Shown piece after piece: positions 9,576-18,889 of a DNA stretch of 64,000 nucleotides. Within the stretch, counting starts at the first letter, position 1; each line of letters opens with the position of its first letter. The stretch covers positions 1 through 64,000 of the forward strand of contig VMSX01000020.1 in the NCBI GenBank assembly GCA_013791905.1, read 5' to 3'. Under the pieces are notes generated by a model. The model saw only the letters and a list, made by a program, of their open reading frames with translations, had not been told where the DNA came from and did no database searches. Both the position numbers and the translations under genes were made by a program. This stretch comes from Rhodocyclaceae bacterium. GTDB lineage: Bacteria > Pseudomonadota > Gammaproteobacteria > Burkholderiales > Rhodocyclaceae.

Positions 9576-10378
9576 CACAATACGTCCCCAAAGTGCTGCT
9601 TGAGCCTGCGGAATACGCTGCCGCCTAGCAGCGCCATTGCAAGTGCAAGGCTCCATACATAAAGGCTCTGCCACCCATTGATCCAGAAAGGTTGTTCATA
9701 CAGAAGCGAGCCACGGTAACCCTCGATGACATAGGCAACTGGGTTGACATGGATGAGCCACTGATACTCGGGTGGCACAACACCATCAGCTACCCACACT
9801 ATTGGCGTTATCCAGAACCAGACGTTGAGGACGATCCCCACGCCTTGCCCGAGGTCGCGATTGAAGACATTCAGCGCAGATAGCAGCCACTGCAAGCCGA
9901 TGAGAACGGCACAAAGGGTAATAAAAAAATAGGGAAGCTGAAGCCAGTACCAAGTGATCGCGACCCCATTAAATAAAAGGATAATTCCAGCTAGGAGAAG
10001 AAGCAGCCCATGGTTGATGGCGCTGGCGGTGAGGTATACGAATGGCAGCAACTCCGACGCAAAAACCATTTTCTTGACCAGAAAGCTGTGCGCCACCACA
10101 CCTTGGGTGCCGCGAGTGAGACTTTCGGAAAAAAATAGCCAGGGAAGGTAGCCGGTGACAAAGTAAAGGATGAACGGAGTTCCGGCCGGGCCTTTCGCCT
10201 TGAATGCAACAGAAAAAACGAACCAGAAAACAAGCAGCGTAAGTGCAGGGTTGGCAAGTTCCCATGCCCCGCGAAATACGGTTCCGGAATACCGTGATAA
10301 AACGTCTCGCCGCGCCAAGGCACGGATCGTCCTCCGACCGCGATAAAGCCCAACCAGAAAATTAATGGCCGAGTTCAT
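9575..10378 (-). CDS. wzm: Polysaccharide ABC transporter permease (Wzm-type)
   Basis: 267 aa from the ATG at 10378 (MNSAINFLVG). The open frame extends to 10465, but the upstream part overlaps the previous gene. It has about six predicted membrane spans and the ABC-2 permease features RYSGTVFRGAWELANPALTL and FNRDLGQGVGIVLNVWFWITP, typical of polysaccharide/polyol-phosphate export permeases. It is coupled to the ATPase gene by a one-base overlap, so the two form the export complex. Confidence 0.92.
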   Translation of the reverse strand: MNSAINFLVGLYRGRRTIRALARRDVLSRYSGTVFRGAWELANPALTLLVFWFVFSVAFKAKGPAGTPFILYFVTGYLPWLFFSESLTRGTQGVVAHSFLVKKMVFASELLPFVYLTASAINHGLLLLLAGIILLFNGVAITWYWLQLPYFFITLCAVLIGLQWLLSALNVFNRDLGQGVGIVLNVWFWITPIVWVADGVVPPEYQWLIHVNPVAYVIEGYRGSLLYEQPFWINGWQSLYVWSLALAMALLGGSVFRRLKQHFGDVL

Positions 10379-10385
10379 TCTTTTT

Positions 10386-10754
10386 TCACAGTACAACCAG
10401 CCGTCGTTGATGGCGCAAGCTGGCCAGCAACTGATAGTGCTTGGTGAATGCTCTTGAGGTGACAATCAATAGCGATTCGCCCCCGAAGTTCGACTGCGTC
10501 GGCAAGTGAAGGTCGCAAGCACGGCGCACAACCAATATCTTGTGCCGTGGCAGTAACTGCGTGATCCAGAGCAGCCTGAGGATGGTGGCCTCGCGCCAGC
10601 TATCAACAATCACTGTAATTGGATCCAACCCTACCGGCCTGAGTTTTCCTATAAGGGCAAGATTGACAATTAGTAGTTGGAACCCCCTGATGAGGCCCAC
10701 TACTTCGTCGCGGAATTGGAACCATCGCGTGGCGATACGTTTCCACAAGCGCAT
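10386..10754 (-). CDS. Hypothetical protein, 122 aa
   Basis: Not recognised. It starts at 10754 with a TAATG overlap of the glycosyltransferase stop and ends 7 bases before the permease start, which argues for a translated gene in the operon. The protein is basic, with no signal peptide and no clear membrane span; the core (LDPITVIVDSWREATILRLLWITQLLPRH, written here only in part as TVIVDSWREATIL) has alternating hydrophobic strands. It could be a truncated glycan-modifying enzyme or a small accessory protein. Confidence 0.5.
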   Translation of the reverse strand: MRLWKRIATRWFQFRDEVVGLIRGFQLLIVNLALIGKLRPVGLDPITVIVDSWREATILRLLWITQLLPRHKILVVRRACDLHLPTQSNFGGESLLIVTSRAFTKHYQLLASLRHQRRLVVL

Positions 10755-11986
10755 TATGTATACGCCTCATGTGTTAATCGACCCCATCGTCGTTGCAGGT
10801 AAAGACTGGCGAGGCCGATTGCCCGCGATACGTAGGTAAGAAGAGTCACTACCGGAAACACCAACCTCCATCGAAAAGGAATCGAACCATCCAAACGTTC
10901 ATGCAATTCCATTTCCATACGTGCGTGAATTTCGAACTGTTCTTGAAACTTTGAAAATTCGGGGTGTTCCAGAAACCTTGGGTAAGCGATATATCCATCC
11001 GAGGTCTTATCGATGACAAAACCATGCCAAATTTTTCGCGAGGAGTTACCTGCCACCCACTGCATTCCTTTGCGAATGTTGTCCTTTTGCCATGAAACCA
11101 AATGTGCCGGGGCGATTCGGAATGTATCAACACCCTGTGGCTCGGTGGCCAATCGAAGATTCTTGATGGATTCATTCTCCTCAAGCGGCATGGTTCGGCC
11201 GCTGATTAATGCGTCCAGTGCCGTTGTCGACACATGGCGACCATCGTGGGGGCCGAGGTAATTGTCTTCGCCTGCCTGCCCTGGATGCCATGTGTGGTAC
11301 ATGAATTCAGTTTGGTGCCATATCTCACGGTGACCAGAGTTAACCAGCCGAAAGGTCATGTCGTATGGGCCGCAGATATGCCCCAGATAGTCGATGTGCT
11401 CATCCGCGCCGCCAATGGCGATCAGGTCATCTCGCCGTGCGCACATACAGGCGCCGTAGTTTCGGTTGTGGATAGGGTCTTTGTCATCGACAACCCCTCG
11501 CGTTTTTCCGCCGACGTTGTTGATGCAGCCTCTGCCCGTGACTTCTGAGAAATCCGGGTAACGGAATGGATAGAGGTCTTTCCGTGCATTGCGGAACTGG
11601 TCGATATGCAGAACCGTGTTCGGATGGTTCTCGAACTCGGTGATGATGGATCTGATGAACCGGGGCTTCACCATTGCATCGGAATCGCAAATTACGCAAA
11701 TATCGCCTTGGGCCAAAACAATTCCGGCGTTGTACATCAAGTGCTTGTGGTAGTAGCAATCCTCCGGCATTTCCAGCAAAAGCCACGAGTCGACCTGGTC
11801 TTCGAAAGGGCGGATGGCATCTGATACACGGGAGTAATACTCGATGATGATGACCTCAAACAGATCACGATCAACATCCTGCTTGCTCAGATAGTGGAGC
11901 AGATGAAAGCTTTCTCGCACGCTCCAGTCGAGGAGGATCAAGCTAACTTTGGGGGTAGGACGGGCACTTTGTTTGATGAACTTCAT
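10754..11986 (-). CDS. Family 2-type glycosyltransferase
   Basis: 410 aa. The N-terminal GT-A fold starts with VSLILLDWSVRESF, and CVICDSDAMVKP supplies the DxD metal/nucleotide-sugar motif. Later GGADEHIDYLGHICGPYDMT resembles the galactosyltransferase-like second motif (ED/YD acceptor region). It transfers a sugar from a nucleotide donor to the growing lipid-linked chain at the inner face of the membrane. It is the only clear glycosyltransferase in the visible operon, so others must lie outside the window. Confidence 0.82.
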   Translation of the reverse strand: MKFIKQSARPTPKVSLILLDWSVRESFHLLHYLSKQDVDRDLFEVIIIEYYSRVSDAIRPFEDQVDSWLLLEMPEDCYYHKHLMYNAGIVLAQGDICVICDSDAMVKPRFIRSIITEFENHPNTVLHIDQFRNARKDLYPFRYPDFSEVTGRGCINNVGGKTRGVVDDKDPIHNRNYGACMCARRDDLIAIGGADEHIDYLGHICGPYDMTFRLVNSGHREIWHQTEFMYHTWHPGQAGEDNYLGPHDGRHVSTTALDALISGRTMPLEENESIKNLRLATEPQGVDTFRIAPAHLVSWQKDNIRKGMQWVAGNSSRKIWHGFVIDKTSDGYIAYPRFLEHPEFSKFQEQFEIHARMEMELHERLDGSIPFRWRLVFPVVTLLTYVSRAIGLASLYLQRRWGRLTHEAYT

Positions 11987-12002
11987 TGGAATCCCAGCCT
12001 AC

Positions 12003-12653
12003 CTACTTGGACTCAAGCATGCGCACATGCTTGAGAAGAAGAACAACGGTGCTGGCATCTTCGATTTCGCCCCGTTCGATGAGATTGTCTATTTCGTCCT
12101 GGCGATAGAAAACCAGTTCCCCGTGTCCTAACTCTGGAGTTACAGCTTTTTCGGCATTCCCCGTCAGCACCCCAACAAAAAGGCGGGAGCGGCCCTCGAT
12201 TACCCCGCCCTCGGGAGCGATAGCGCCGAGATCGATGAACTTGTCCGCTGCCACCGAAAAGCCAGACTCTTCGAGCAATTCGCGTGCCGCGACATCTCTC
12301 GCACTCTCACCCGGCTCCGCATGACCCTTGATGGCCTCCCAGGACCATTTTGCTAACGGATAGCGGAATACCCGAATGAGCCCTACCCTGCCATCACGAA
12401 CAGGCAGTACAGCCACACCAGCTATTGAATCTGCAAGCAGACATTTCGGTACAACGCTCAGGTACTGGAGTACTTCGTTCCCATTCCTGTCGGCGATGTG
12501 GTCGGCATAGACTGAGAAAACCGTATTCTCGAAGACCAGTCGCCGGGCACGAACCGTGATCTCGGTATCACCGGACTGCGCGCACCCAGCCTCTCCCGTC
12601 GTACTCACAACGGGAGAGGCATTGGGTGGAAGCATTGTCGGGTGGTAGTACAC
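12003..12653 (-). CDS. Nudix hydrolase
   Basis: 216 aa. GHAEPGESARDVAARELLEESGF covers the Nudix box (G-x5-E-x7-REL-x-EE-x-G; first part GHAEPGESARDVAAREL). The layout resembles ADP-ribose/ADP-sugar pyrophosphatases, with a substrate domain before the box. The start at 12653 is the longest choice; an ATG at 12635 is an alternative. Within a sugar-nucleotide operon it may hydrolyse nucleotide-sugars or remove a damaged intermediate; that is inference. Confidence 0.85.
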   Translation of the reverse strand: MYYHPTMLPPNASPVVSTTGEAGCAQSGDTEITVRARRLVFENTVFSVYADHIADRNGNEVLQYLSVVPKCLLADSIAGVAVLPVRDGRVGLIRVFRYPLAKWSWEAIKGHAEPGESARDVAARELLEESGFSVAADKFIDLGAIAPEGGVIEGRSRLFVGVLTGNAEKAVTPELGHGELVFYRQDEIDNLIERGEIEDASTVVLLLKHVRMLESK

Positions 12654-12682
12654 GCGTAGCTCAGATCATGTTCTGCGGCAGA

Positions 12683-13621
12683 TCAGACATTGCCATAGCG
12701 CGTGTTCTTGATCATGGTGTAACCCTTGATCAGTTCGCCGATGCCACGATCCAGCGAGAATTCCGGCTTGAAACCGGTCGCTTCGATCTTGTCATTGGAA
12801 ACGATGTAGTTGCGCTGATCCGGATCTTTGCCCACGGGTGCCTCGATGAACACGAAGTCCGGACGTTGCTTCTGGATATGTTCGCAAAGCTCGCGCTTCG
12901 ATACATTGGCATCAGACAAGCCCACGTTGTAGATCTGGCCCTTCATCTTGTCGTAGTTGTTCAGGGCATGCTGAAACACCCGCGAGACGTCGCGGACGTG
13001 GATGTAGTTGCGCTTGAAGTGACTCTCGAAAAGAACCACAAAGCGATCATTCACCGCACGGTAGGTGAAATCGTTAACCAGCAGGTCGATGCGCATGCGC
13101 GGCGACATGCCAAATACCGTCGCCAGGCGGAAGCTGATGGCGTTGGGGTTCTGCATCAATTCCTTTTCAATGCCAACTTTCTCGATCGCATATTGGGAAA
13201 TCGGGCGCAAGGGGGATTCTTCTGTGCAGTGGTTGTTTTCGTCACCAGTACCGTACGCGCTGTTGGTGGTCGGCATCAATACGATTTGATTCTTTGAAAG
13301 CAATTTGATCATCAGCGTGATGGCATCGTGATTGATCGTGGTTGCGCCGATGGGGTCCAGAGTGCAGAGAGGAGCTCCGACCAGCGCAGCCAGGGGGATG
13401 ATGACGTCGGCGTTCTTCATCAACGGTGCCATGGTGCTCTCGGTGCGAATATCACCCTTGACGATGGTGAAATTGGGGTGATAACAGCAATGGTTCAAGC
13501 TGGTCTGCTTGAACATGAAGTTGTCGAGCACGGTAACCTTGTGGCCGGCAGCCAGCAGATCGGGCACCATGGTTGAACCCAGATAGCCTGCGCCGCCTGT
13601 AACGAGAATGTTGTACGACAT
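12683..13621 (-). CDS. NAD-dependent sugar-nucleotide epimerase/dehydratase
   Basis: 312 aa from the ATG at 13621, which has a strong AAAGGAG site seven bases upstream; the longer frame to 13699 has none. It is an extended short-chain dehydrogenase: ILVTGGAGYLGSTMVP (GxxGxxG, residues 5-20), catalytic S-Y-x3-K as SQYAIEKVGIEKE. It acts on a nucleotide-activated sugar. Together with the heptose genes and the second reductase at 17931-18887 it could supply the epimerisation or dehydration step of a modified GDP-heptose; the substrate is inferred. Confidence 0.85.
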   Translation of the reverse strand: MSYNILVTGGAGYLGSTMVPDLLAAGHKVTVLDNFMFKQTSLNHCCYHPNFTIVKGDIRTESTMAPLMKNADVIIPLAALVGAPLCTLDPIGATTINHDAITLMIKLLSKNQIVLMPTTNSAYGTGDENNHCTEESPLRPISQYAIEKVGIEKELMQNPNAISFRLATVFGMSPRMRIDLLVNDFTYRAVNDRFVVLFESHFKRNYIHVRDVSRVFQHALNNYDKMKGQIYNVGLSDANVSKRELCEHIQKQRPDFVFIEAPVGKDPDQRNYIVSNDKIEATGFKPEFSLDRGIGELIKGYTMIKNTRYGNV

Positions 13622-13643
13622 ATGATCTCCTTTGTTTATTGAT

Positions 13644-14231
13644 TCAGTTTTCAAAAATGGCGCGTTCAACGCATTCGCAAAGCGAGTGCGCCAAGACAAT
13701 GTGAATTTCCTGAATGGTGCTGGTCATCTCGCCCGGCGCCACGATGCAGTAATCGGTCTTAGCTTTTGCTGCCCCACCGTCGCGTCCCGTGAAAACGATG
13801 GTTGGAATTGCCATCTGCCGGCAGGTATCGAGTGCGTTGAGGATATTTGGCGACTGCCCCGATGTCGTGATGCCGAGGAAGATGTCTTTCTCGGTCATCT
13901 TTCCGGCGACCTGGCGCGAGAACACCTGTTCGTAGCCGTAGTCATTGCCGATGGCGGTAAGGATGGAGGTGTCAACCGTCAGTGCCTCGGCCGCCAAGGG
14001 CGCACGATCGCGGGCAAGTTTGCTGACGAACTCTGCCGCCAGGTGTTGGGCATCGGCGGCGGAACCGCCATTACCGGCGATATACAAACGCCCGCCCCGG
14101 CGATAACGGTCAACGACTTCTTGCACCGCTTTGTCGAACACGGCAAGTTGGTTGTCCTGAAGCAGGAAACTCTGCTTGGCCTCGATTGAGGCGATCAGAT
14201 TTTTCTTCAGGGTGTCGGTCGCGATCGGCAT
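13644..14231 (-). CDS. gmhA: SIS-domain phosphoheptose isomerase
   Basis: 195 aa from the ATG at 14231 (MPIATDTLKKN). The SIS fold shows the GmhA hallmarks RLYIAGNGGSAADAQHLAAE, then GNDYGYEQVFSRQV and GITTSGQSPNIL (sugar-phosphate loop). Reaction: sedoheptulose 7-phosphate to D-glycero-D-manno-heptose 7-phosphate. It is followed and preceded by the other genes of the GDP-heptose route, so a dedicated copy for this polysaccharide is likely. Confidence 0.9.
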   Translation of the reverse strand: MPIATDTLKKNLIASIEAKQSFLLQDNQLAVFDKAVQEVVDRYRRGGRLYIAGNGGSAADAQHLAAEFVSKLARDRAPLAAEALTVDTSILTAIGNDYGYEQVFSRQVAGKMTEKDIFLGITTSGQSPNILNALDTCRQMAIPTIVFTGRDGGAAKAKTDYCIVAPGEMTSTIQEIHIVLAHSLCECVERAIFEN

Positions 14232-14241
14232 ACTGTTTTCG

Positions 14242-14940
14242 TCAATGAGGCAGAACTTCAGCCGCCCGGAAATAGTCTTGGGGCACGCCGATATCGATAA
14301 AGCTCCCGGCAAATTCTAGGCCGTAGAGCTTGCCGCCTTGGGTCACGAAAGCGTGGAGGAGATCATCTTCCAGAGACAGTTTGTGGCCGGGGACAAACTT
14401 CGTCTTCGCCAGTACGGATGGGGTAACCAGGTAGACGCCGCCATTGGCCAAGCGGCCCGGCTCACCCGTACCTGACTTAAGTGAAACGATCTCGCCGTCG
14501 TCTTCCACGTCCATCCCCATGTAGCGGCCGACTTCATTGGCCCGGAAAAGCGAGAAGGTCCATTCAGATAAGTGCTCAGCATGGAATTTCAGCAGCTCGG
14601 CGAGATCAACCTCAAAAAAGGTATCCCCGTTCAATACAAGGAAGGGCTCGTTCAGCCCTTGGGCGGCCAGCAACAGTCCGCCCCCCGTCCCCAACGGTTC
14701 CTCTTCGATCGCATACGTCAGCGGCGTGGCTCGATAACTCACCCCGAAGTGATCCATGATCACCTCTTTCATGTATCCCACCGATACAACGAATCGGTTA
14801 ACGCCCTGCTCAATCCAGTAATCCATCTGATGCTCAAGGAATGGACGTCCGTTGATGGGCGCCATGGGCTTGGGCAAATCGGGGACGGCACTCCGTAGTC
14901 GAGTGCCCATACCGCCGGCGAGGATAATGGCTGTTGTCAC
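14242..14940 (-). CDS. hddC: Heptose-1-phosphate guanylyltransferase-like nucleotidyltransferase
   Basis: 232 aa. The N-terminus AIILAGGMGTRLRS is the sugar-nucleotidyltransferase signature; PKPMAPINGRPFL binds the sugar phosphate, and FLVLNGDTFFEVD is the metal/nucleotide motif. Size and neighbours (gmhA, hddA) fit HddC, which makes GDP-D-glycero-alpha-D-manno-heptose from GTP and heptose 1-phosphate. The nucleotide specificity is inferred from context. Confidence 0.82.
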   Translation of the reverse strand: MTTAIILAGGMGTRLRSAVPDLPKPMAPINGRPFLEHQMDYWIEQGVNRFVVSVGYMKEVIMDHFGVSYRATPLTYAIEEEPLGTGGGLLLAAQGLNEPFLVLNGDTFFEVDLAELLKFHAEHLSEWTFSLFRANEVGRYMGMDVEDDGEIVSLKSGTGEPGRLANGGVYLVTPSVLAKTKFVPGHKLSLEDDLLHAFVTQGGKLYGLEFAGSFIDIGVPQDYFRAAEVLPH

Positions 14941-14949
14941 CCGGCAACC

Positions 14950-16122
14950 TTAATCAACCGAGTTGAGGATGGCGCAGATTTCGTCGACTTCCTCATCCCG
15001 AAGATCGGGGAAGTTGCCGATGTAAAAGCCGTAGAAGTGAATGTGCTCCACTTGCGGAAATTGCTTGTGGTGGTTTTCGGGCACGATCCCCTTCAAATAG
15101 GGTTGGCGGATCTGGTTGCCACCGCCGGCACTGCCGCGACGAAATTCAACGCCAGACTCGCGCATTTTGGCCATGAGTCGTTGCACAAATGCCTCATCCG
15201 GTTTCTGCAAAACCAGATTGAAGGCATAGTTGCTGGAGCCTTCAAGCTTGAAGTCGGTCCGGTATTTCTTGGGGTCGATCTGTCTCAGGAATCGATGCAG
15301 GTTCTCGGTACGTCGACGAACATTGGCGTCCAGGCGCTTGAGCTGACTGCGTCCCATGATGCCGCCAATTTCGGTGTTACGGGTGTTGTAGGCCGGGAAG
15401 GCAAAGATGAAATCCGGGTTCAGCTCCGGATTGGCCTGCTGGTAGGCGCTACGGACAGCTGGATCATTCGCCTCGCGCACCATGCCATGCGAGCGCAACA
15501 TGCGCACTTGCTGGTAAACCTCGGGGTCATTGGTGCAGACCATTCCCCCCTCGATGGTGCTCATGTGGTGGGCATAGTAGAAGGAGAAATTGGAAATCCA
15601 GCCAAAACTCCCCAGCTTCTGGCCATTGTGGGTGGCGCCGTGCGATTCACAAACGTCTTCGATCAGCGGGATTTTTCTGCGTTCAAGTTCGCTGACCAGT
15701 TCATCCGTCAGGCCATCGAAACCCTGAACATGCGTCAGAAAGACCGCCCGGGTTTTGCCGGTGATCTTGGCCAATACTTGCTTGGTATCCATCGCTAGGG
15801 AGTGAGGATCGATATCGACGAAAACGGGCGTAAACCCGTTTTGAAGGACGGAAGCGATATCGGAGATCCAGGTGAGGGGAGGAACGATCACCTCGCCGCC
15901 TTCCGGATGGCGAATCTTGAGGATCGCCATCGTCAGCAGGTTTGCGGAGGCACCGGAGTTAACCAGCACGCTGTATTTGACACCCAGCCAGGTCGACCAT
16001 TCTTCTTCAAAGGCCCGGACATTAGCGCCGTGCGTCAGGATGGGATCATCCTGCTTGAGGTGCTCAATGACGGCATCAAGATCCTCACGCAGGATGTTGT
16101 TGCGCATTAGGGGATATTTCAT
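14950..16122 (-). CDS. DegT-family PLP/PMP sugar 3-dehydrase with active-site His
   Basis: 390 aa, fold type I of the DegT/DnrJ/EryC1/StrS family (SVLVNSGASANLL, IPLIEDVCESHGA). At the Schiff-base lysine position the protein reads FYYAHHMSTIEGG, so His185 replaces Lys. Family knowledge: this replacement marks the coenzyme-B6 3-dehydrases (ColD for GDP-sugars, E1/RfbH for CDP-sugars), which remove the C3 hydroxyl of a 4-keto sugar instead of transaminating. With GDP-heptose genes around it, a 3-deoxy GDP-sugar is plausible but inferred. A 31-base gap separates it from the transketolase genes upstream. Confidence 0.85.
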   Translation of the reverse strand: MKYPLMRNNILREDLDAVIEHLKQDDPILTHGANVRAFEEEWSTWLGVKYSVLVNSGASANLLTMAILKIRHPEGGEVIVPPLTWISDIASVLQNGFTPVFVDIDPHSLAMDTKQVLAKITGKTRAVFLTHVQGFDGLTDELVSELERRKIPLIEDVCESHGATHNGQKLGSFGWISNFSFYYAHHMSTIEGGMVCTNDPEVYQQVRMLRSHGMVREANDPAVRSAYQQANPELNPDFIFAFPAYNTRNTEIGGIMGRSQLKRLDANVRRRTENLHRFLRQIDPKKYRTDFKLEGSSNYAFNLVLQKPDEAFVQRLMAKMRESGVEFRRGSAGGGNQIRQPYLKGIVPENHHKQFPQVEHIHFYGFYIGNFPDLRDEEVDEICAILNSVD

Positions 16123-16153
16123 GGCTTCTCCAATTGATTTGCGAGACTGGCTT

Positions 16154-17119
16154 TCAATTTGTCAGGGATTTGGCAAACGCGCGGACGCTGTTAAGCACTG
16201 CTTGGGGACCAATCCCCACTTTTTCGTGCAGCTCCGTGCGCGTACCCAATTCGAAGTGGTAAGCACCCTCGACACCGATATTGAGCATCCTGGCGCTCAG
16301 GCCGCGCCGTGAGATAAATTCGAAGAGCATGGAGTCAAGACCGCCCCGCCCACGGAAACCTTCTTCGAGACTGACGATTCCGACGTAGGGCTTGAGCGTG
16401 TCTTGAAACTCTGTTGCGGAAAATCGTGCGAGGTCGAACAAGTCGATCACACCGACGCGGAGTCCTTCGCTGGCAAGTTCGCCCGCTGCCTTGATGGCAG
16501 TGTGAAGCATGTATCCCGTTGCTACCAGACAGATCGTCTCGCCACGCTTATGAACGTGGAAGCCCTTAGATGTATCCGGTGCCGCACTTTCATAAACAAC
16601 CGGAAGAACCTGGGCATCGAAGCGCAGGTACTTGGGGCCACTGGTATTGACGCAGGTATCAAAGAATGCGGATGCCGTTACGTGATCGGCCGGGGATAAC
16701 ACCTGGAAGTTCGGTAACGCACGCATCAGGGTAATGTCTTCATAGCACTGATGGGTCGGCCCGGAAACGACATAGCTGTAACCAGCGCCGACGCCGATCA
16801 AGTTGACGTTCATCGGCCGGACTTCCGAAAGCAGTGCCAGGCTTACCCTGACCTGCTCGTAGCAACGCATGGTGATGAAGGGGGCAATGGCGTAAGCAAA
16901 GACGGTATAACCTTCGAGCGCCAAGCCGGCGGAGACGTTGATCAGATTTTGCTCGGCAATGCCTACGTTCACGAACCGATCCGGGAAATCTGCACGAATC
17001 TTGTCGAGCACTGGCGAGCCGAAGTCGGCACAGGTGAAGAATATCTTGCTGTCTTCCGCCATCGCGAGCCAGATTCGCTCCAAAAAAGCGTCGCGCATGG
17101 CCAATGGTTTGACGCTCAT
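16154..17119 (-). CDS. Transketolase, C-terminal subunit
   Basis: 321 aa covering the pyrimidine-binding and C-terminal domains of transketolase. RFVNVGIAEQNLINVSAG contains the catalytic glutamate (GIAEQN) that activates thiamine diphosphate; GYSYVVSGPTHQCYEDI follows. It overlaps the N-terminal subunit by ATGA (17116-17119), so the two subunits are made together. The split form is common in specialised pathways. Here it could carry a two-carbon unit to a keto-sugar instead of serving the pentose phosphate pathway. Confidence 0.88.
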   Translation of the reverse strand: MSVKPLAMRDAFLERIWLAMAEDSKIFFTCADFGSPVLDKIRADFPDRFVNVGIAEQNLINVSAGLALEGYTVFAYAIAPFITMRCYEQVRVSLALLSEVRPMNVNLIGVGAGYSYVVSGPTHQCYEDITLMRALPNFQVLSPADHVTASAFFDTCVNTSGPKYLRFDAQVLPVVYESAAPDTSKGFHVHKRGETICLVATGYMLHTAIKAAGELASEGLRVGVIDLFDLARFSATEFQDTLKPYVGIVSLEEGFRGRGGLDSMLFEFISRRGLSARMLNIGVEGAYHFELGTRTELHEKVGIGPQAVLNSVRAFAKSLTN

Positions 17120-17934
17120 TGGGTTTTCTCCAACAGGCTATCGATCAACTCCGGCTTGGGGTTGATGATGTGAGAGAGCGGTGCGTTCTCCAGGCCTGGA
17201 ACACCATGGCCTTTCAGGGTTCGGGCAATGAGCGCCTTGGGCTTGCCCTCTGCAATCGCCTTTTGCTGTTGGAGGGCATCTCGCACGGCGAGGACATCGT
17301 GCCCATCAACCTCGATGCAATCCCAACCGAAGGCACTCAAGCGCGTGGTCAGCGCACCATGCGACACGATGTCGTCGGTATAGCCAAGCATACTGATACG
17401 GTTATCGTCGACAATCAGGTGCAAGTTATCCAGTTTGTGCTGGGAGGCAAACATGATTGCTTCCCAATTGGCCCCTTCGTGAAGTTCGCCGTCGCCCGCA
17501 ACCACGAATACGCTCCGGTCACTCGCTTTACGCTTGAGGCCAAGCGCCATCCCGGTGGCGACGCCCAGCCCATGACCGAGGGAACCATTGACTGTCTCAT
17601 ACCCCGGAATGACCGGATCCGGGATACCTCCAAGGAAGCTTCCGGCCTCGCACACATGTTGCAGCTCTTCCATCGGGAAGTAACCGAGATCCGCCAGAAT
17701 GGGGTACATGCAAATTGAGCCGTGGCCCTTGCTGATAATGCAGCGGTCACGCTCCTCATCGCGCGGGTTCGATGGATTGAACCGCAAAACGCCACCGTAA
17801 TACAGGGCGACGAAAATTTCGATGGAAGAAAGCGATGATGCCAATCGGGTTTCAGGGGCTCTGCGGTGAACCGCTAGGGTTTCACGCCAGACCCAGTGTG
17901 CCTTGGCACGCAAATCGATAAGATCATTTCTCAT
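17116..17934 (-). CDS. Transketolase, N-terminal subunit
   Basis: 272 aa from the ATG at 17934, which overlaps the upstream stop by ATGA; the longer open frame to 18021 would run into that gene. The thiamine-diphosphate domain is intact: ISKGHGSICMYPIL, GSLGHGLGVATGMALG and the ThDP/metal motif VVAGDGELHEG...DDN. It pairs with the gene directly downstream to make one enzyme. Confidence 0.9.
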   Translation of the reverse strand: MRNDLIDLRAKAHWVWRETLAVHRRAPETRLASSLSSIEIFVALYYGGVLRFNPSNPRDEERDRCIISKGHGSICMYPILADLGYFPMEELQHVCEAGSFLGGIPDPVIPGYETVNGSLGHGLGVATGMALGLKRKASDRSVFVVAGDGELHEGANWEAIMFASQHKLDNLHLIVDDNRISMLGYTDDIVSHGALTTRLSAFGWDCIEVDGHDVLAVRDALQQQKAIAEGKPKALIARTLKGHGVPGLENAPLSHIINPKPELIDSLLEKTQ

Positions 17935-18887
17935 GGCTGCACTCCCTGCGTGACCATGCTGTCGAGATACCACTGGTAGGTCGTTTTCAGCCCGGCCGTA
18001 AAGTCCACCGTCGGTCGCCAACCGAATGCGAGCAGGCGACTGCTATCGAGTAGCTTGCGGGGAGCACCATCGGGTTTGCTCGTGTCCCATTCAAGTTTGC
18101 CGGCATAGCCGACTACGTTGGCAATGGTTTCCGCCAGTTCCCGAATGGAAAAGTCTTTGCCGGTGCCCAAATTCAACGGAAACTGCAATTGCGAGGTATC
18201 CCCCTCTAGCAGCGCCAGACAGGCGTCGGCGATATCGTCGGCATGAATGAATTCACGGCGAGGATTACCGCTGCCCCACAGCGATATGCTGGGCGCTTCG
18301 GTTTCCTTGGCCTCATGAAAGCGCCGTATCAAGGCGGACAGAACGTGGCCAGACTTAGGGTCAAAGTTGTCGTTGGGGCCGAAGGCACTGTTCGGAATGA
18401 CCGGAATAAAGCGTTTCTCGCCATATTGCTGGTTGTAGGCGAGGCACATCTGCATGCCGGCAAGCTTGGAAACGGCGTAAGCCAGGCTGGTCGGCTCCGG
18501 GTACCCGGAAAACAATGCTGTTTCTGGCATTGGCTGAGGACAATCGCGCGGGTACATGCACGAAGAGGCGAACAGGATCAGCTTCCGTACTCCGGCACGA
18601 TGCGCTGCCCGAAGCACGTTCAGCTGGATTGCCAGATTCGTGTTCATGAAGTCGGCCGGGTAGGTCTGGTTCTCGACGATGCCGCCGACTCGCCCTGCCG
18701 CCAGCACGACATATTCAGGTTTGACGCTATCGAAAAAACGCTCGACAGCCAACGCATCGGTCAGTTCGAGGTCGCGATGCGAAGAAGTAATCACATCGGC
18801 AAAACCACCACGCTCCAACGCGCGTTTGACTGCGGAACCGATCAATCCGGTATGGCCCGCCACATAGATACGCGATGACTTATCCAT
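17931..18887 (-). CDS. GDP-L-fucose-synthase-like epimerase/reductase
   Basis: 318 aa extended SDR. IYVAGHTGLIGSAVKRAL is the GxxGxxG NADP site typical of Fcl; FASSCMYPRDCPQP and YAVSKLAGMQMC supply S and YxxxK, and RREFIHADDIADA is the family's substrate region. Fcl enzymes epimerise and reduce GDP-4-keto-6-deoxymannose; homologues act on GDP-heptose in 6-deoxyheptose routes. Its place in a heptose operon makes the second use attractive. Confidence 0.85.
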   Translation of the reverse strand: MDKSSRIYVAGHTGLIGSAVKRALERGGFADVITSSHRDLELTDALAVERFFDSVKPEYVVLAAGRVGGIVENQTYPADFMNTNLAIQLNVLRAAHRAGVRKLILFASSCMYPRDCPQPMPETALFSGYPEPTSLAYAVSKLAGMQMCLAYNQQYGEKRFIPVIPNSAFGPNDNFDPKSGHVLSALIRRFHEAKETEAPSISLWGSGNPRREFIHADDIADACLALLEGDTSQLQFPLNLGTGKDFSIRELAETIANVVGYAGKLEWDTSKPDGAPRKLLDSSRLLAFGWRPTVDFTAGLKTTYQWYLDSMVTQGVQP

Positions 18888-18889
18888 GC